Shown: in pieces, positions 14,402 through 26,097 of the stretch
Layout: each line of letters begins with the position of its first letter
Position numbering within the stretch: position 1 is the first letter of the stretch
Origin: Gadus chalcogrammus
Taxonomy: Eukaryota > Chordata > Actinopteri > Gadiformes > Gadidae
Length of the DNA stretch: 64,000 nt
Direction of reading: 5' to 3'
Assembly: GCF_026213295.1 (NCBI RefSeq)
Contig: NC_079432.1
Span: 14,031,723 to 14,095,722 of the forward strand
Notes under the pieces: generated by a model
Database searches by the model: none
What the model was told of the DNA's origin: nothing
The model's input: the letters and a program-made list of their open reading frames with translations, nothing else
Program-made: the position numbers and the translations under genes

Positions 14402-14832
14402 TAGGGCTGGACAAAATATCGAATTTTTATCGCGATGACGATATTGGCGTCCCACGATGACACGTAGGGTCCTCGCGATATTTCCGCGATATTTTTTTTA
14501 AATAATGCATCCGCAAAAAAATTAAAACCAAAAAAGAAACGAGCCCCGCCCATGCATTATACGCTCTACCTCCACTGCAAAGCAAACCCTGTACACCTGT
14601 CTGCGACTGCGTGAGTCCATCCTGCACACAGCGGCGCAAAGCCTAAAAAAGGGGGGGGGGGCGTGGCCTGGCGGCAATTTGCCGCCGAGCACAGTGTGTG
14701 GCTCCTACCACTAGGGGGTGGTAGAAATTCAAAAGATTTTTCTTTCAATGAATAATTGTGTTAAATAATCGTGATATCGATATTGATCAAAATAATCATG
14801 ATAATCATTTTGGCAATAACCGTGCAGCCCTA
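14402..14832. mobile_element. hAT non-autonomous element with 8-bp target duplication
   Basis: A 431-bp element starting TAGGGCTGGACAAAATATCG and ending ACCGTGCAGCCCTA, so its terminal inverted repeats are TAGGGCTG-AC type. It is flanked on both sides by the identical 8-mer ATGTGTAG (14394-14401 and 14833-14840), the target duplication length of hAT transposons. Internally ATCG-rich, with no transposase frame. Confidence 0.85.
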
Positions 14833-16109
14833 ATGTGTAGTTATCTTACTTTTCAAGGGTTGGTTTCCCTAAAGGTCACTACTTCCCAATTATTGTACTT
14901 TTGGTCCACACTGAGCTTGCATGTTCACACACTGAATGATAGAGAGACGGAGAGCCAGAAACGAGACGCGGGGGGCTGTCATATATTGTCTTTTATCGTG
15001 AAAACCTCATTCGTTTGTAGAGGCGGGAGGTAATGGATCAAAGGGGCTGAGTCTCGCCTATAGACAGCTGTGGGAAACCCTGATATCGTCAAGCGTTTAC
15101 TTCTTAAAGATGCCTTTATAGCTGTTTTCACGGCTTGGTATTCCTATGGGTCAAGTTGTCCTGAGGATTGGGCTTTTTTTCCAAACTAAGCTTGCATTTT
15201 CCAACCGAATGATAAAGGAGTGAGGGATGGAGATGGAGGAACAGACACCTCAGCCTGTCACTTCTCTATCCACAGCCTTCACACATTGGGAGCTGCCGGA
15301 GACGAGACAGTGTTGGGGTGTGAGGTCAGCGAGCCCACGCGAAGCCCAGGCTAGGCTAATAACAAAAACACTTTAGCTGGGGGATTTACACTCCTAGTGT
15401 TCCACTCCTAATCCCATCCTGAAAATCTGAAACCATTACATTAGTAGAGGCACATTTGTCTGGATTTAATAATGGAGGGAGTTATAAGAAGGGCAGTTGC
15501 AGTACTATCTGGCAATTTAATGAAGGTTAACAGACAGGAGGTGAGTGAAAGAGAGCCATCGTGACAGGTAGTAGCCATGGTTACTCAGCCTGGCTTTTAG
15601 AAATAGCAGCAACAGGTGACAATAATACTGAATACATCCATTTGAGATTCATTGTATCCAGATCCAACTGTAACCATGACAATGAGATAATACAGAGCTT
15701 TTTCTCAGTAACAAAACAAACATGTAGCTATTCAAGATCAGTTGTTGGTTCCTATGGAATTTTTATATTTAATTTTAGATGTATAATGTGAGAAATTATT
15801 GCATTGCAATAATGTACATCTACACATGTATATGTCTTTACAAATCTACATCTTAAACCTGAGATGCATATGTTGTGCAAAAAAGAAAGATCTGCTTTCC
15901 ACTTACTATGACTTTCACATTGATATTGAATCCTGAATGTAAAGGGTTAATGTCCTTGATTGAAATGATGGTAACATATATGGAAATTGTTTGGAAGTAG
16001 GGGTCTGATTGCTTTTCCTATTTGATCAATTGGAAGCGGATATTAGAATATTCATAAGCAGAGGTGAAATAACTTTCTGGAATTTGGATGAAAGAGGTGT
16101 CAGATGGAG

Positions 16110-16110
<1 letters not shown>

Positions 16111-16154
<44 letters not shown>

Positions 16155-16161
16155 GGGGGGG
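16111..16161. repeat. (GT)n microsatellite followed by G-run
   Basis: About 21 GT units running directly into roughly ten G residues. Confidence 0.95.
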
Positions 16162-16499
16162 TTAATACAATTTAGCCAAAGACTTAGTCTGAGTACATTG
16201 GCTGAACACCATGCTTCAAGTTAAATTAAGCTTTATTGCTACATTGCCATGCTTGATTGAGTAATCAAGCATGGAATCTTCTTAGTGATTCATTTATTTC
16301 TGCTCTACCGCACCTCTTCCCATGAAGACTGACTACAAGTCAGTCATCATGGGAAGACCTGCACTTTGCAGACGATTGCGGCACATTTTCTCAACCCCCA
16401 GCCGTTCCTGACCTTTGAGAACATGCACAATAATTAATTAGATAATGGACATGTGCAGCTTCTGGCACTCATATCGCCTTAGAATCATTAATAATTAAT

Positions 16500-16945
16500 A
16501 GCTTTAAACATATTAGCTATGTCGTCACTGTTACTGAAATAATCATGTTCGTTTGGGAAAAATAGGTGTAAAATCCTTAATTTTTTTATCATCTACCCAA
16601 ACTAGTGAGTCGTAAGTAGACTGAAGATGCTGCTTTGCTCGGAGCTCAGTTACAGGCTATCGCCACAGTGGTGTGGAGTGTGGAGAACTTTCTGGGCAGC
16701 GGCTCATGTTGATGTGTCATTTGAGAGCGGGTTAGGCTTCTCTGACACTCCACTGTGTGTGGCGCATTTCATATACATTACTCATTATAACACTCAAACT
16801 CAATGACGCATGCTAGCTCAGAAAAAAATTATCAGAAAGTTTCCTTGCATCGTAACCAAGGTGACAACACCTCCCCCTCCTTCCTAGAACTCATGGCAAA
16901 AAGTTACTGCATTTTAAATTTTACATTTTAGTTACATTTTGAGCT
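16500..16945. repeat. unknown dispersed repeat, copy B
   Basis: Second, longer copy of the family described for 7537-7815, with TTTAAACATATTAGCTATGT at its start and CATCGTAACCAAGGTGACAA plus CCTCCCCCTCCTTCCTAGAA near its end. Confidence 0.5.
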
Positions 16946-17344
16946 GAAATAAGGGGTTCACCTAGCGTGGCTCCGCCCGCCCAAGTACTTCTGCTCAATT
17001 AGAATTTCCCTTCACTACTAGGTCTGGGTCTGCGGTATGTTAGTGGGTTTTCTCCGTCTAAATTTGCTGCGTCCAATCAGCGAACAGAGCTGTGACACCT
17101 CCCCGACACCCTTCCCCCCTCCCACATGTGTTTGTGATGTTTTTGATATGTTGCTTACGTGTTGAGGTGTTTTTTTGCTAATCCCTACACTGTGCCCCCC
17201 TAAGGGGAACATAGTTTGGGAATGAACTTTTTTTTTCCCTTGTTTACCCTCTTGTTTACCTTTTTCTTATCTAACGAGGGAGCGCATGTGAGCCCTGACA
17301 GTCTCTCCTTCCTGTCTCCCCACACGGGATGCAACTGGTAATTT

Positions 17345-17400
17345 CTTTGCTCTGTACTTGTGACATGTGCAATAACAATAAAGTATCTATCTATCTATCT
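17345..17400 (+). mobile_element. probable LINE 3' tail with (TCTA)n
   Basis: TGTGCAATAACAATAAAGTA followed by TATC/TCTA tetranucleotides is typical of the 3' end of fish non-LTR retrotransposons, which terminate in short tandem repeats. No reverse transcriptase frame lies upstream, so only a tail fragment is claimed. Confidence 0.45.
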
Positions 17401-17629
17401 GAGTGGCTGAGATCAATGACGTGAAAGTCAGCTCTCGTTGACGGACATCAACCAAACGCGCACGTCGCACGCTGTTTGGTTTGTTTACAGTCTGCGCGCA
17501 ACGCGATTCCCGGCTAAACGGTAGCGATTGGTTATGGCAGATCCAGAGTGCCACTGGGCAGATCCAATAGTTTGAAACTACAACAGACACCCGCCTTCAA
17601 GTAAGGTAACGTTTGTCAATTGAGTAGGT

Positions 17630-17670
17630 CCAGACTCTCTGTACAAATTAAATGAAGTACGAGAGTCTGG
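17630..17670. other. short perfect hairpin
   Basis: CCAGACTCTC (17630-17639) pairs with GAGAGTCTGG (17661-17670), with GTAC/GTAC extending the stem after a one-base bulge and a 12-base loop. Confidence 0.6.
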
Positions 17671-18996
17671 TAGGACCAGGCGAGGGTTCACCTACACATT
17701 GACCGTTAGTCTCCTCTCCCTCTTCAAATGGAAATGGTCCATTGTTTAAGGTTGGAATCATTTGGAGTCACCAACAGTTTGCTATGTTCATATTTGCTCA
17801 GTTATTTGTCATAAATGTATTATTGACAATTCTGCTCTGATTAAATACACCAATATTCGGCTTTCCAGTAATAAAACCGCATAAAGAATAGCCAGAGAGC
17901 CCTGCCAAGTTCTGAAGAAACCGAAACCATAGAAGGACAGCATTGAAAATGGCAGCATCTGACCAAAGGCAGCATATAAGTACCGTCTCAGACTGCATCG
18001 AAATGTTCTTTTTTTTAATTTATGAGTAGCATGCCATGAAATAAAGGCTGGGTGTGCCCATAAATAAATTAGTTTGATTCCCCCTTGAGTGTTCCCCTAC
18101 AACAGAGCTACGACTGTGGCGAGAGCAGATGGCCACTGTATAGAACAATGGGCCATTGAAGAACCTGAGCCAGTTCCAATGACTTCACTAATATGATATT
18201 TACATCCACATGCAACTGCCTCCACCCCACCAACCCTCCCAAGATGGCCTGGAAAGTGGCGTGTAGCCTTTGGGGCACAAAAATAACTTAATTATTAAAT
18301 TATTAAAAAATTAAACGCCGGTAGATGATTCAACATAAATGTATGAGCGTAGTCAACATGTTATACTTCATGTTTTAGTAATATTGAGGTATGCCAATAT
18401 CTTTGAGACAAAGTTGACATAAAACAAGGTAAATGTCCAATCAGCACAAGCTTGATATTATTATTTACCTAGGAGGCTGTATTTCTACATAGCCCAGAAT
18501 TAAATCTGGTCACTGGTCCGCTGGCAGTGCCCAGCGGAGTCAAGAAAATATTTTTTTTAAATGTTCGAACCACAACCTTCAAAGTACATCAATCCAATGT
18601 CAAAATAATATGTTTATTTAGCTCTTTTTTCCCTCATTAAGTTCTAGCCAATTAAGTATTAGTGGTAATCAAACAGCTCCTCCATATTGTTATTGGTCCC
18701 AAATGGCCTCTATAACGCCACTTTAAAACCGAAGAGGCAAAACAAACCAAAAACTAAGCCTAGCCCAGTGACGATAGATGTGAACACCATGACTGTAGCG
18801 ATAGGATGGATAAAACCTGCCTCATCTCATCTTTAATCTGCCATCGTTCGACTGTAGTTCAAACGATGTTCAAAAAACACATCGTACAATAGGGTGGGCT
18901 TTTGAAAATGACAAACTATTGGGATAAGGGTACTAATATTCAAGTCAAACAGAAAGTTTGTTTTATTTCAGAGATAGAAATCAGGAGTAACGTTAC

Positions 18997-19161
18997 CTTG
19001 CGAGAAGCATGGATGTCAAAGAAGGGCTTGTTTCGGACGCTGAACGGCTCTTTGGTCTTGTCAATCTGTCCATTTTTCATCTTCTCCATCCGCGGAGATA
19101 TTATTTCCTTTTCTATGCATAGCAGTCTGATGTTGAAATCACAGAGTCCAACAGGCTGCCC
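18997..19161 (-). CDS. rngtt: rngtt exon 11 (guanylyltransferase, residues 374-428)
   Basis: It encodes [20 protein letters not shown], then [20 protein letters not shown] and [15 protein letters not shown]. The acceptor is TTTTCAG and the donor GTAACG; 165 nt in phase 0 on both sides. The block [13 protein letters not shown] is essentially invariant in vertebrate capping enzymes. Confidence 0.95.
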
Positions 19162-22100
19162 CTGAAAAGCAGAACAAAAAGGGACTCGTCAGAAACTATT
19201 TCCAAACATACTTTAGACTGGTTAGTTCACAAAGCTGTGAAGTGCAACCTATAAAACATTCAATCACCAAATACAATGAGGACCATTTCCAAGAGGTTAT
19301 CAATTACAAATGTTGACGATCCCTATGGAAAGAGATTGACACCACTATAAAGAAGGACTAATATTCTATCAGACCACAGCAACATCTACAAGGCCGGTAG
19401 CAGGATGACCCTGGAGTCCTCACCGGGGGGCCAACGTATCAAACCTAAAGGTTACCTGAACATTGCAATAACAAAGTCTTTGATGTTGTCATGGCAACAG
19501 GTTATTTCTGTTTCCTAAGCTCACACACACATGCACGCGCACACACTCCCAAGCCCTCACTACTGTACACAGCGACAGAGGCAAAGAGCCACCGGGCCCA
19601 TCTGTATTTTCACAGAGCCAGTCACTAGAGGCATGGTTTCTCTTTAAAGGAATGCTGGCCAGTGCTGATCAGACCCCAGCCATGCTGCTACATTAAAAGA
19701 TACCGTCTGTAATCGCACTGCGTTCAAGTTAAACCGGAATCAGATGCCTTGAGGACATCGCTTTGTTCTCCAAGTGAGTATGAAGATAAACCGGATCTTA
19801 CTGGTTCCAAAATGAGATAGCAGTGAATAGAGATTAAATGCTCATCTTGTACAAACATGTTTTTACCGGGGCAGAACCTTTTTATAAATTAAAGAAAGCA
19901 CTTTGAAACTGGAAATAAATTGAGTGGAAAAAATGTAAATTCAGATGGAGTTTAAGATTATGCCACTAATGCATGCTATAAAATCCACCAGTGACAATGA
20001 ATGGCCATCAGACACAACAATTGTGTTCATATAGAAAGCATCAAGCAAACAGGAGCTATAGCCAGAGGAACTATTTGACAGATTGTAGTAGATTGTATTT
20101 GGTGACAGAATTGCATCTTAGGTGACCCACAACAGCAGACAAATATTTCTCAAGAAAAGAGGAGGAAGTTTGAGACAATCTTTGCCCTGAGGGCATTTAT
20201 ATATATTTAAGTTGTTATACAATATGGTATTTCAAGTAAGAAAATATAATACATCAGCACAATATTTCTTTGAAAGTAACAAGCATTGGCGAAAGAAACA
20301 ATGATCAATCTGGTTAGGTGTGATTCGACGAATTGAAGGGAAGGCTAGCTAGGATGATGATTTATTCAGTTTGATCAAGGAATCCTTATTTCACAGGGCC
20401 ACCCCCTACAATTTTAAAGCTCCCAGTTTGGATAAAAGGTTCAGAGTACGTTCATCTTGCGATAAAAGCTATTGTAATTATAAAAAAACAGGCACGCTGT
20501 GGTTTAAAATCAACACCTCTGAGTGGCTATGGGGTCACTGATGTCGTTTCAATCACATGACACGATTTTGAATTTATTAGTGGGAATGGGAACAAAAGTC
20601 TTGATTTGAATCTAATGGGATTCGTTATCTAGCAATGAGCCTGCAGACATGCTCATCTGTGGTGTGCGCCCAAACTATTACTTCAACTCCAATTGAATTC
20701 TCACAAACTAAAGGGCCACTCCCTTGACTCATAATCCTTGTGTTTACAAGCGCATTATAAGAAAGGGATTAAGAAGGCATCATAATTAAAGCCACATTGA
20801 GACGATGATGCAATGGGATAACCTGAGCTATAATGAGACTTGTTTGTCCTAAGAAGATTTCCTCTTTTTCAGACACTTGTCACATACATAAGGCTGCACT
20901 TCAAATATAATACATTTTTACATATATTTTTTTATATTTTACATAACAGAAAAGATGACTGCTTCTCAACCGTGAGCATGCCATGAAATATCCATTTCGG
21001 CAAACAAGATCCTCAAGATCTTCATTGTCACATATATATATTACTAAGCCAGAAAAAAAACTCTTGAGGCTACTCCTAGTGGTCATGATGAGTGGTGGGG
21101 GAAGGGTCACACTCTGCTTGTTTATTGTTGGCTTCCAAGACAACTTGATGTTCCTGGAACAACTGGCATCGTGTCCCACACATTCTGCACCATCTGTCAG
21201 TCGTGTCATCGGAACAGAACAAGATGTAAGTGTGAATGATCAAATGCATTGCTGTAACAGCATGGAGAAACAAAATTGCCGGTCTGGTAAATCAAGATCT
21301 GTGGCGATTGTATACCTAGTGAAACAACCAAATGCTCAGGTAACCTCAATCATAGCCCAACACATTTTGTTATTTGTATTAGTCTTTGCTGGGCGGTCGT
21401 GAGAAGCTTGTGCTCAACTGTTTTGGCATTATTAATGTTTATTTATTATTATTACAGTTGCGAGCAGATTGTGGGCTTGATCAAATATAAATTACCATAG
21501 CTCAAGCCTCACCTCAAGAAACATAAATGGCAAAGTCTGTATGGGGATTCTGCCATGAAGAAGTATTTACTACCTTAATAAATTGAGGTGGAAGAAAATA
21601 AGCTCTCGTTTGTTTCATTCAGTATGATGCAGAGAAAGAAATTATGTTCCTAATGTCCCTTTCTGTGGAATGATGCACGGTATCATAGAACAGGTCTAAT
21701 TTGAAATATGACATCAATGCATTTCCCAAGACATGACTAATCTCCCTGGAAGCTGTGCGGTGTAAAAACAGCCCCTCGTATGCCAGCTTCCTAAAGGGAC
21801 GGGGCGGCGTAAAATGTGTGGAAGCATAAATAGCCGCCAAAAAATAACCAGGAAACAAAAGCGTTGAATGTGTGCAAGCATCAAGCTACAATTAAGCCAC
21901 TCGTGATAGATTGCAGGGCAAAATGTCTTTGGATGTGGAAACATTTCTATATAAACATCCATTAAGTGTGTAAGTAAACACAATAGAGCCATGACTGAGG
22001 AAGTGAACGGGACTCATTTAAGGAAGCAATAACAATATCGCCCCCCTGACTAGAGATATACAACCATTAGACATGATATCATGTGAAGGTTTATAGACAT

Positions 22101-25100
22101 TACATTAGGTCATATTCAGAGTGGTTTGCTGCATCATGGACATTGGACATGGACACATCCTGTGCAATAGTATAATGTTGGGACAGTTTAAGCGTTTTGA
22201 TTCTGCTACAATTTAAAATTTAATCAGACTTTTATTCTCTAAATATCGGTCATTTTTATGATCATCCTCGAAATGCACCCCAAACGTTATTCACTGGATT
22301 CAAGGATAAATATTCTGCTTTAAGTTTGTTAACAGGAAGACACAAATGATTACATTTTTTCCGATCACATTATGCTTACAATGTTATTAGTTTGAGGCTA
22401 CAAAACATCCGACACTATTAGTAGGCAAGGGACCAGACAGAAAAGCCGATGGTATGGCGCGCAGCCGGAAGCTTGTCCCTCCCACGCTCAGACGGGACTG
22501 CTGGAAGTTACAGAGCAGTCTAAGGAGAGCGAGAGGCAGTGTCTGCCGGGAACAAGGAGGTAGCTGGAGCTGCCCCCTGGCATTTCAAGCAGAGGTTCCT
22601 AGCTCTTAAGGAAGGTTAATTAAGGGGTAAGCCACATTGTCACCCAACACCACAAGGGCTAGACCTCACGAAAGGACCCGACTACCGCGGAGAAGTCTGA
22701 AGAACCGCCACCCCAACCCGGCTCAGGCTATTTCTGTGTTGGATGACGCAGGACTAAAGCTGCATTTGACAATGCTAGAATTATCAATTGTGTATAAAAA
22801 ACACTGATAATAATGATCATTTCTATAAGAAAACATAAATATACAGTATTTTTAATCGTAACAAGTTTATAATCGTAATATTTTGTTGGTCTGTTGGAAT
22901 CGCTTTAAGATTGTTCTCGATTTAAAGTACCCATTGGACAATGCTTAAAATATGGTTCCCAGAGTGACACAAACATTTTTGATGTTTTATTAGTAAAACA
23001 TGCCTAAAATACATCAATATCAGCAATCCAAAAAGGGTGAAATATTGCCCAACATTCAGTCGTAGAACAAGACGCATCTGAGAGAAATCGACCCTTTTGC
23101 AACAAGCCATGTTGTTTTACAAGCAGATCTGGTCTTACTCAGACCCCCACGGTGCGCCTCCATCTTTGTGCTGGTGTCATTGTCTGGCCCTGGAGTAGTC
23201 GGACATGGGCTGCGCCGCGCTTTTTGGTGCGTGTGCAATCAAAGGGGCACAGTTGGGAGCTCACGGCTTTTGTCCCGCGAGACGCTTTGCACACGATGGC
23301 GGTGGATCCACAAAGCACATAGTGAATACAATGACGACATCGACCCCCGCAGAGATCACATGTGCCCAAACAGCTTCTTTGTCTTAGTGGCACCCCTGCT
23401 ACCGCTCATACTCTAGTACCTGGTTTCCTAGTATAACAAACTAACTGTTCTTTAACAAATGCGTTTAGCAGAAAGAAATAAACAAACGAAAAATGACTTG
23501 TAGCACTTTTATCAAACCAAAAACCTTTCACATAATATAGAAAATCTTATGAAATGTCTGTTGCAGCCCGGGGTAAACAACATGGTGGCGTGCATTGGAG
23601 CTCAGCCTGGAACAGGGATAAATACTTTGGAAGAGGCCAAGTGTTTATGTGGATGTATCTCACTCGCTCAAGACAGCCCTCGCAAATCCACAGGAAGGTA
23701 AACCGATAAAGTCCTGCCAGTGCAGCGACAGGGAGAGCCGCCTTACGACCACCGCCATATGCTCCCGGGCCCACGGTGACGCTCATTTCACCTCGCACTC
23801 GTCTGTCACTGCTAACGGAAATTCAGACGACCCAACTCTGACACTTCTACCCCATGAAAGTAAGTAAAAGGTGAAATCCACACAAACTGAAGTTAAATTT
23901 GTGTGTGTTGTTTGACAAGGGCACATCACATCATTACATCATTAGGCTTCAAGTGTCAAAAGTGCTGAAGTGAATAACTACATAGTAATTGTTTAGAGCC
24001 TTTCAGATGAAAGACAGATCAAACAGAAGATAGGTTGGTTCAAATCGTCCTATATTTTTATATAGGATAATATTTAAGCATAAGTATTTAACATATTTAC
24101 ACAGGCCTCTAGCCCTACACAGCAGGGCATTGCATAAGGGTGCATATAGAGGCATGATGCTGATCCGATGCTTCATGACAAGCCGTTTCTTACAGGCTTT
24201 CATCAAACATCAAACAGCCACATTTTCCTGGGGGACTAAAATAACTCCTATTTTACACACTTCCCCTGTCAGACTGGTGACAGCCCAGGTCAACCAATTT
24301 CATGTTTGGCCAAGGGCCATATGCTTACCATGATACCAGTCTGTATGATGCATACCAATATAAAACAGACCTTGGCAATGATAATGTACACACATCAACC
24401 CTGGTGGTGGCAAAATGTTCAACTGCACCAAAGAAAGTAAAACCGTCACCAACAAACCGTGTTGTGATATCGCCAGGTTTCTTATTCTTTGTGTATTTCT
24501 AAGAAGCTTTTATTCAAGTCCAACCCGTGTCTCAGGCTGAAGCCTGTGTAGCCGGTCCATGGGGTGGCCTGCAACCGATGAAGGACAAGGCCAATAATTG
24601 CTGACCAGGATCAATACTGCAGTGCTTTGGCGATGGGAACCCTGCAGAGTTGCTAACCTCTGCCCAGTGCTACAGCGACACTCGCTTGACCACCGGGGCA
24701 ATTATTGTGCAGCTTTCTTGTGCGACTCTGCCGTTGATGGCGAAAGAAGGCAGCAGACAAACTTAACGACCTCACCGACACAACCAAAGCCTCCCGCTCT
24801 GAGGCTCTAGTCGAGGGTTGTGCATTAAAAGGTGCCCAATGCCCAGGCGCTCTGATACCAGGCCCACTGGTGACCAACATTTGGAATGCGGTTTAAACAA
24901 TTTAACACTGCCATCCTCTAAATACCCTCAAATGTTTGATTAAACATAAACATACAAACATACAAACATGAAAAACATATGGACTATTAAGGACTTAATA
25001 TTATTTTAGCAAAGACATATTTACAATAGCAACCCGCTGAGGTGAACAATCTGAATGGCTACGGGACGCAGGTCACCACCGCCATTTTTAAGATGCTGGG

Positions 25101-25460
25101 GCCAATAATATTATTTCAGAAACCCAATTATATGCTAATTTCTTTGAGGGCACATTTGGACGGATAAAGCATTTCCCTATTGCAGCACTTTACAAAACGG
25201 TGTAATCCCCTCTGCTGCTCACGGCAGACCGCCTCGGCAAACGTGGATTACCATTTGCACTGAGGGAGCTTGAGTGTCAAGAGAGCGCCCCCTCTGAAAG
25301 GCGGCCAGCCCCAGAGCTCGGCAGTACGTTGTAACGGTGTGCATGCGGTGTATATACATTGAATGGACTGTACGAGTGGTTAATGCAGGTGTTTCAGTTT
25401 GTTGAGGAACAGTGTGTGACGACCAGCAGCAGCGGGCTCTGCATCAACTTGGTTACTCAC
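19162..25460. other. rngtt intron between exons 11 and 10 (6.3 kb)
   Basis: Nothing recognised beyond ordinary AT-rich intron. Open frames on both strands are short and show no family resemblance or splice context. Confidence 0.55.
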
Positions 25461-25532
25461 ATTAAATTTGATGATGTCATATATCAGGTAGCGGGGGACG
25501 GGCTGTCCGTTGACTTTATCAATGATCATCTC
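25461..25532 (-). CDS. rngtt: rngtt exon 10 (guanylyltransferase motifs III/IIIa, residues 350-373)
   Basis: A 72-nt exon encoding [20 protein letters not shown] then IKFN, which completes motif III (DGE) and carries motif IIIa. The acceptor is CTGCAG and the donor GTGAGT; phase 0 on both sides. Confidence 0.95.
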
Positions 25533-26069
25533 CTGCAGGAGGAAAGGGGAGAGAAAACACCCATCAGCATTTGCCATGTACACACACAGACATTTCCATT
25601 TTCCTGTAAAATTCCTAAACTTAAGGTTATGAGTAACTTCACAAGAGTTAAAGTGCCCTGCTCGTATTATGTGATACAAGCATGAAAATATTCAATCTTA
25701 TTATGAAGCATTATTATTCATGTGCCTAGTTTAATTATTCAGTAGGAAAACAAACTCATTGCCTCTTTGGTGTCTTGGAGTGCCTCTTATATATACAGTC
25801 CTGAAATAACACATTTTTTACACGTGTAAAAAACACTTTCCATGAATGAATTCATCATGTGAACTACAAAAAAAAACAACACTATACACATGCACACAAA
25901 CAGATGAGGCAGCATGAGTTAAAAACACATAATATAATTCCTAGATGATCCACAATATCAGGCGTGATCACGTCACGATGCACTGAGAGCTCCATCCATC
26001 CCTCCGTCTCAGAGAGCGGTCTTACAGAATGGAAACCGACAGGAATCAGTAGGGGCTGAACGCACTCAC

Positions 26070-26097
26070 GGGGGGGGGGGGGGGGGGGGGGGGGGGG
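26070..26097. repeat. G28 homopolymer
   Basis: Twenty-eight consecutive G residues on the plus strand; about 130 bp before a C21 run (26230-26250), with which it could pair. Confidence 0.9.

Larger units (their letters stand above)
5676..18996. other. rngtt intron between exons 12 and 11 (13.3 kb)
   Basis: No exon recognised. Contents annotated separately are a hAT MITE with target duplication (14402-14832), two copies of an unknown dispersed repeat (7537-7815, 16500-16945), a (GT)n-G tract (16111-16161) and a LINE-type 3' tail with TCTA repeats (17345-17400). A C16 run lies near 9532-9547. The remainder is unremarkable AT-rich DNA. Confidence 0.6.

Noticed and set aside
24510..24880. Possible processed pseudogene or non-coding RNA, because AATAAA occurs on the minus strand near 24506
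   Set aside because: No coherent reading frame, poly(A) tail or target duplication could be shown.
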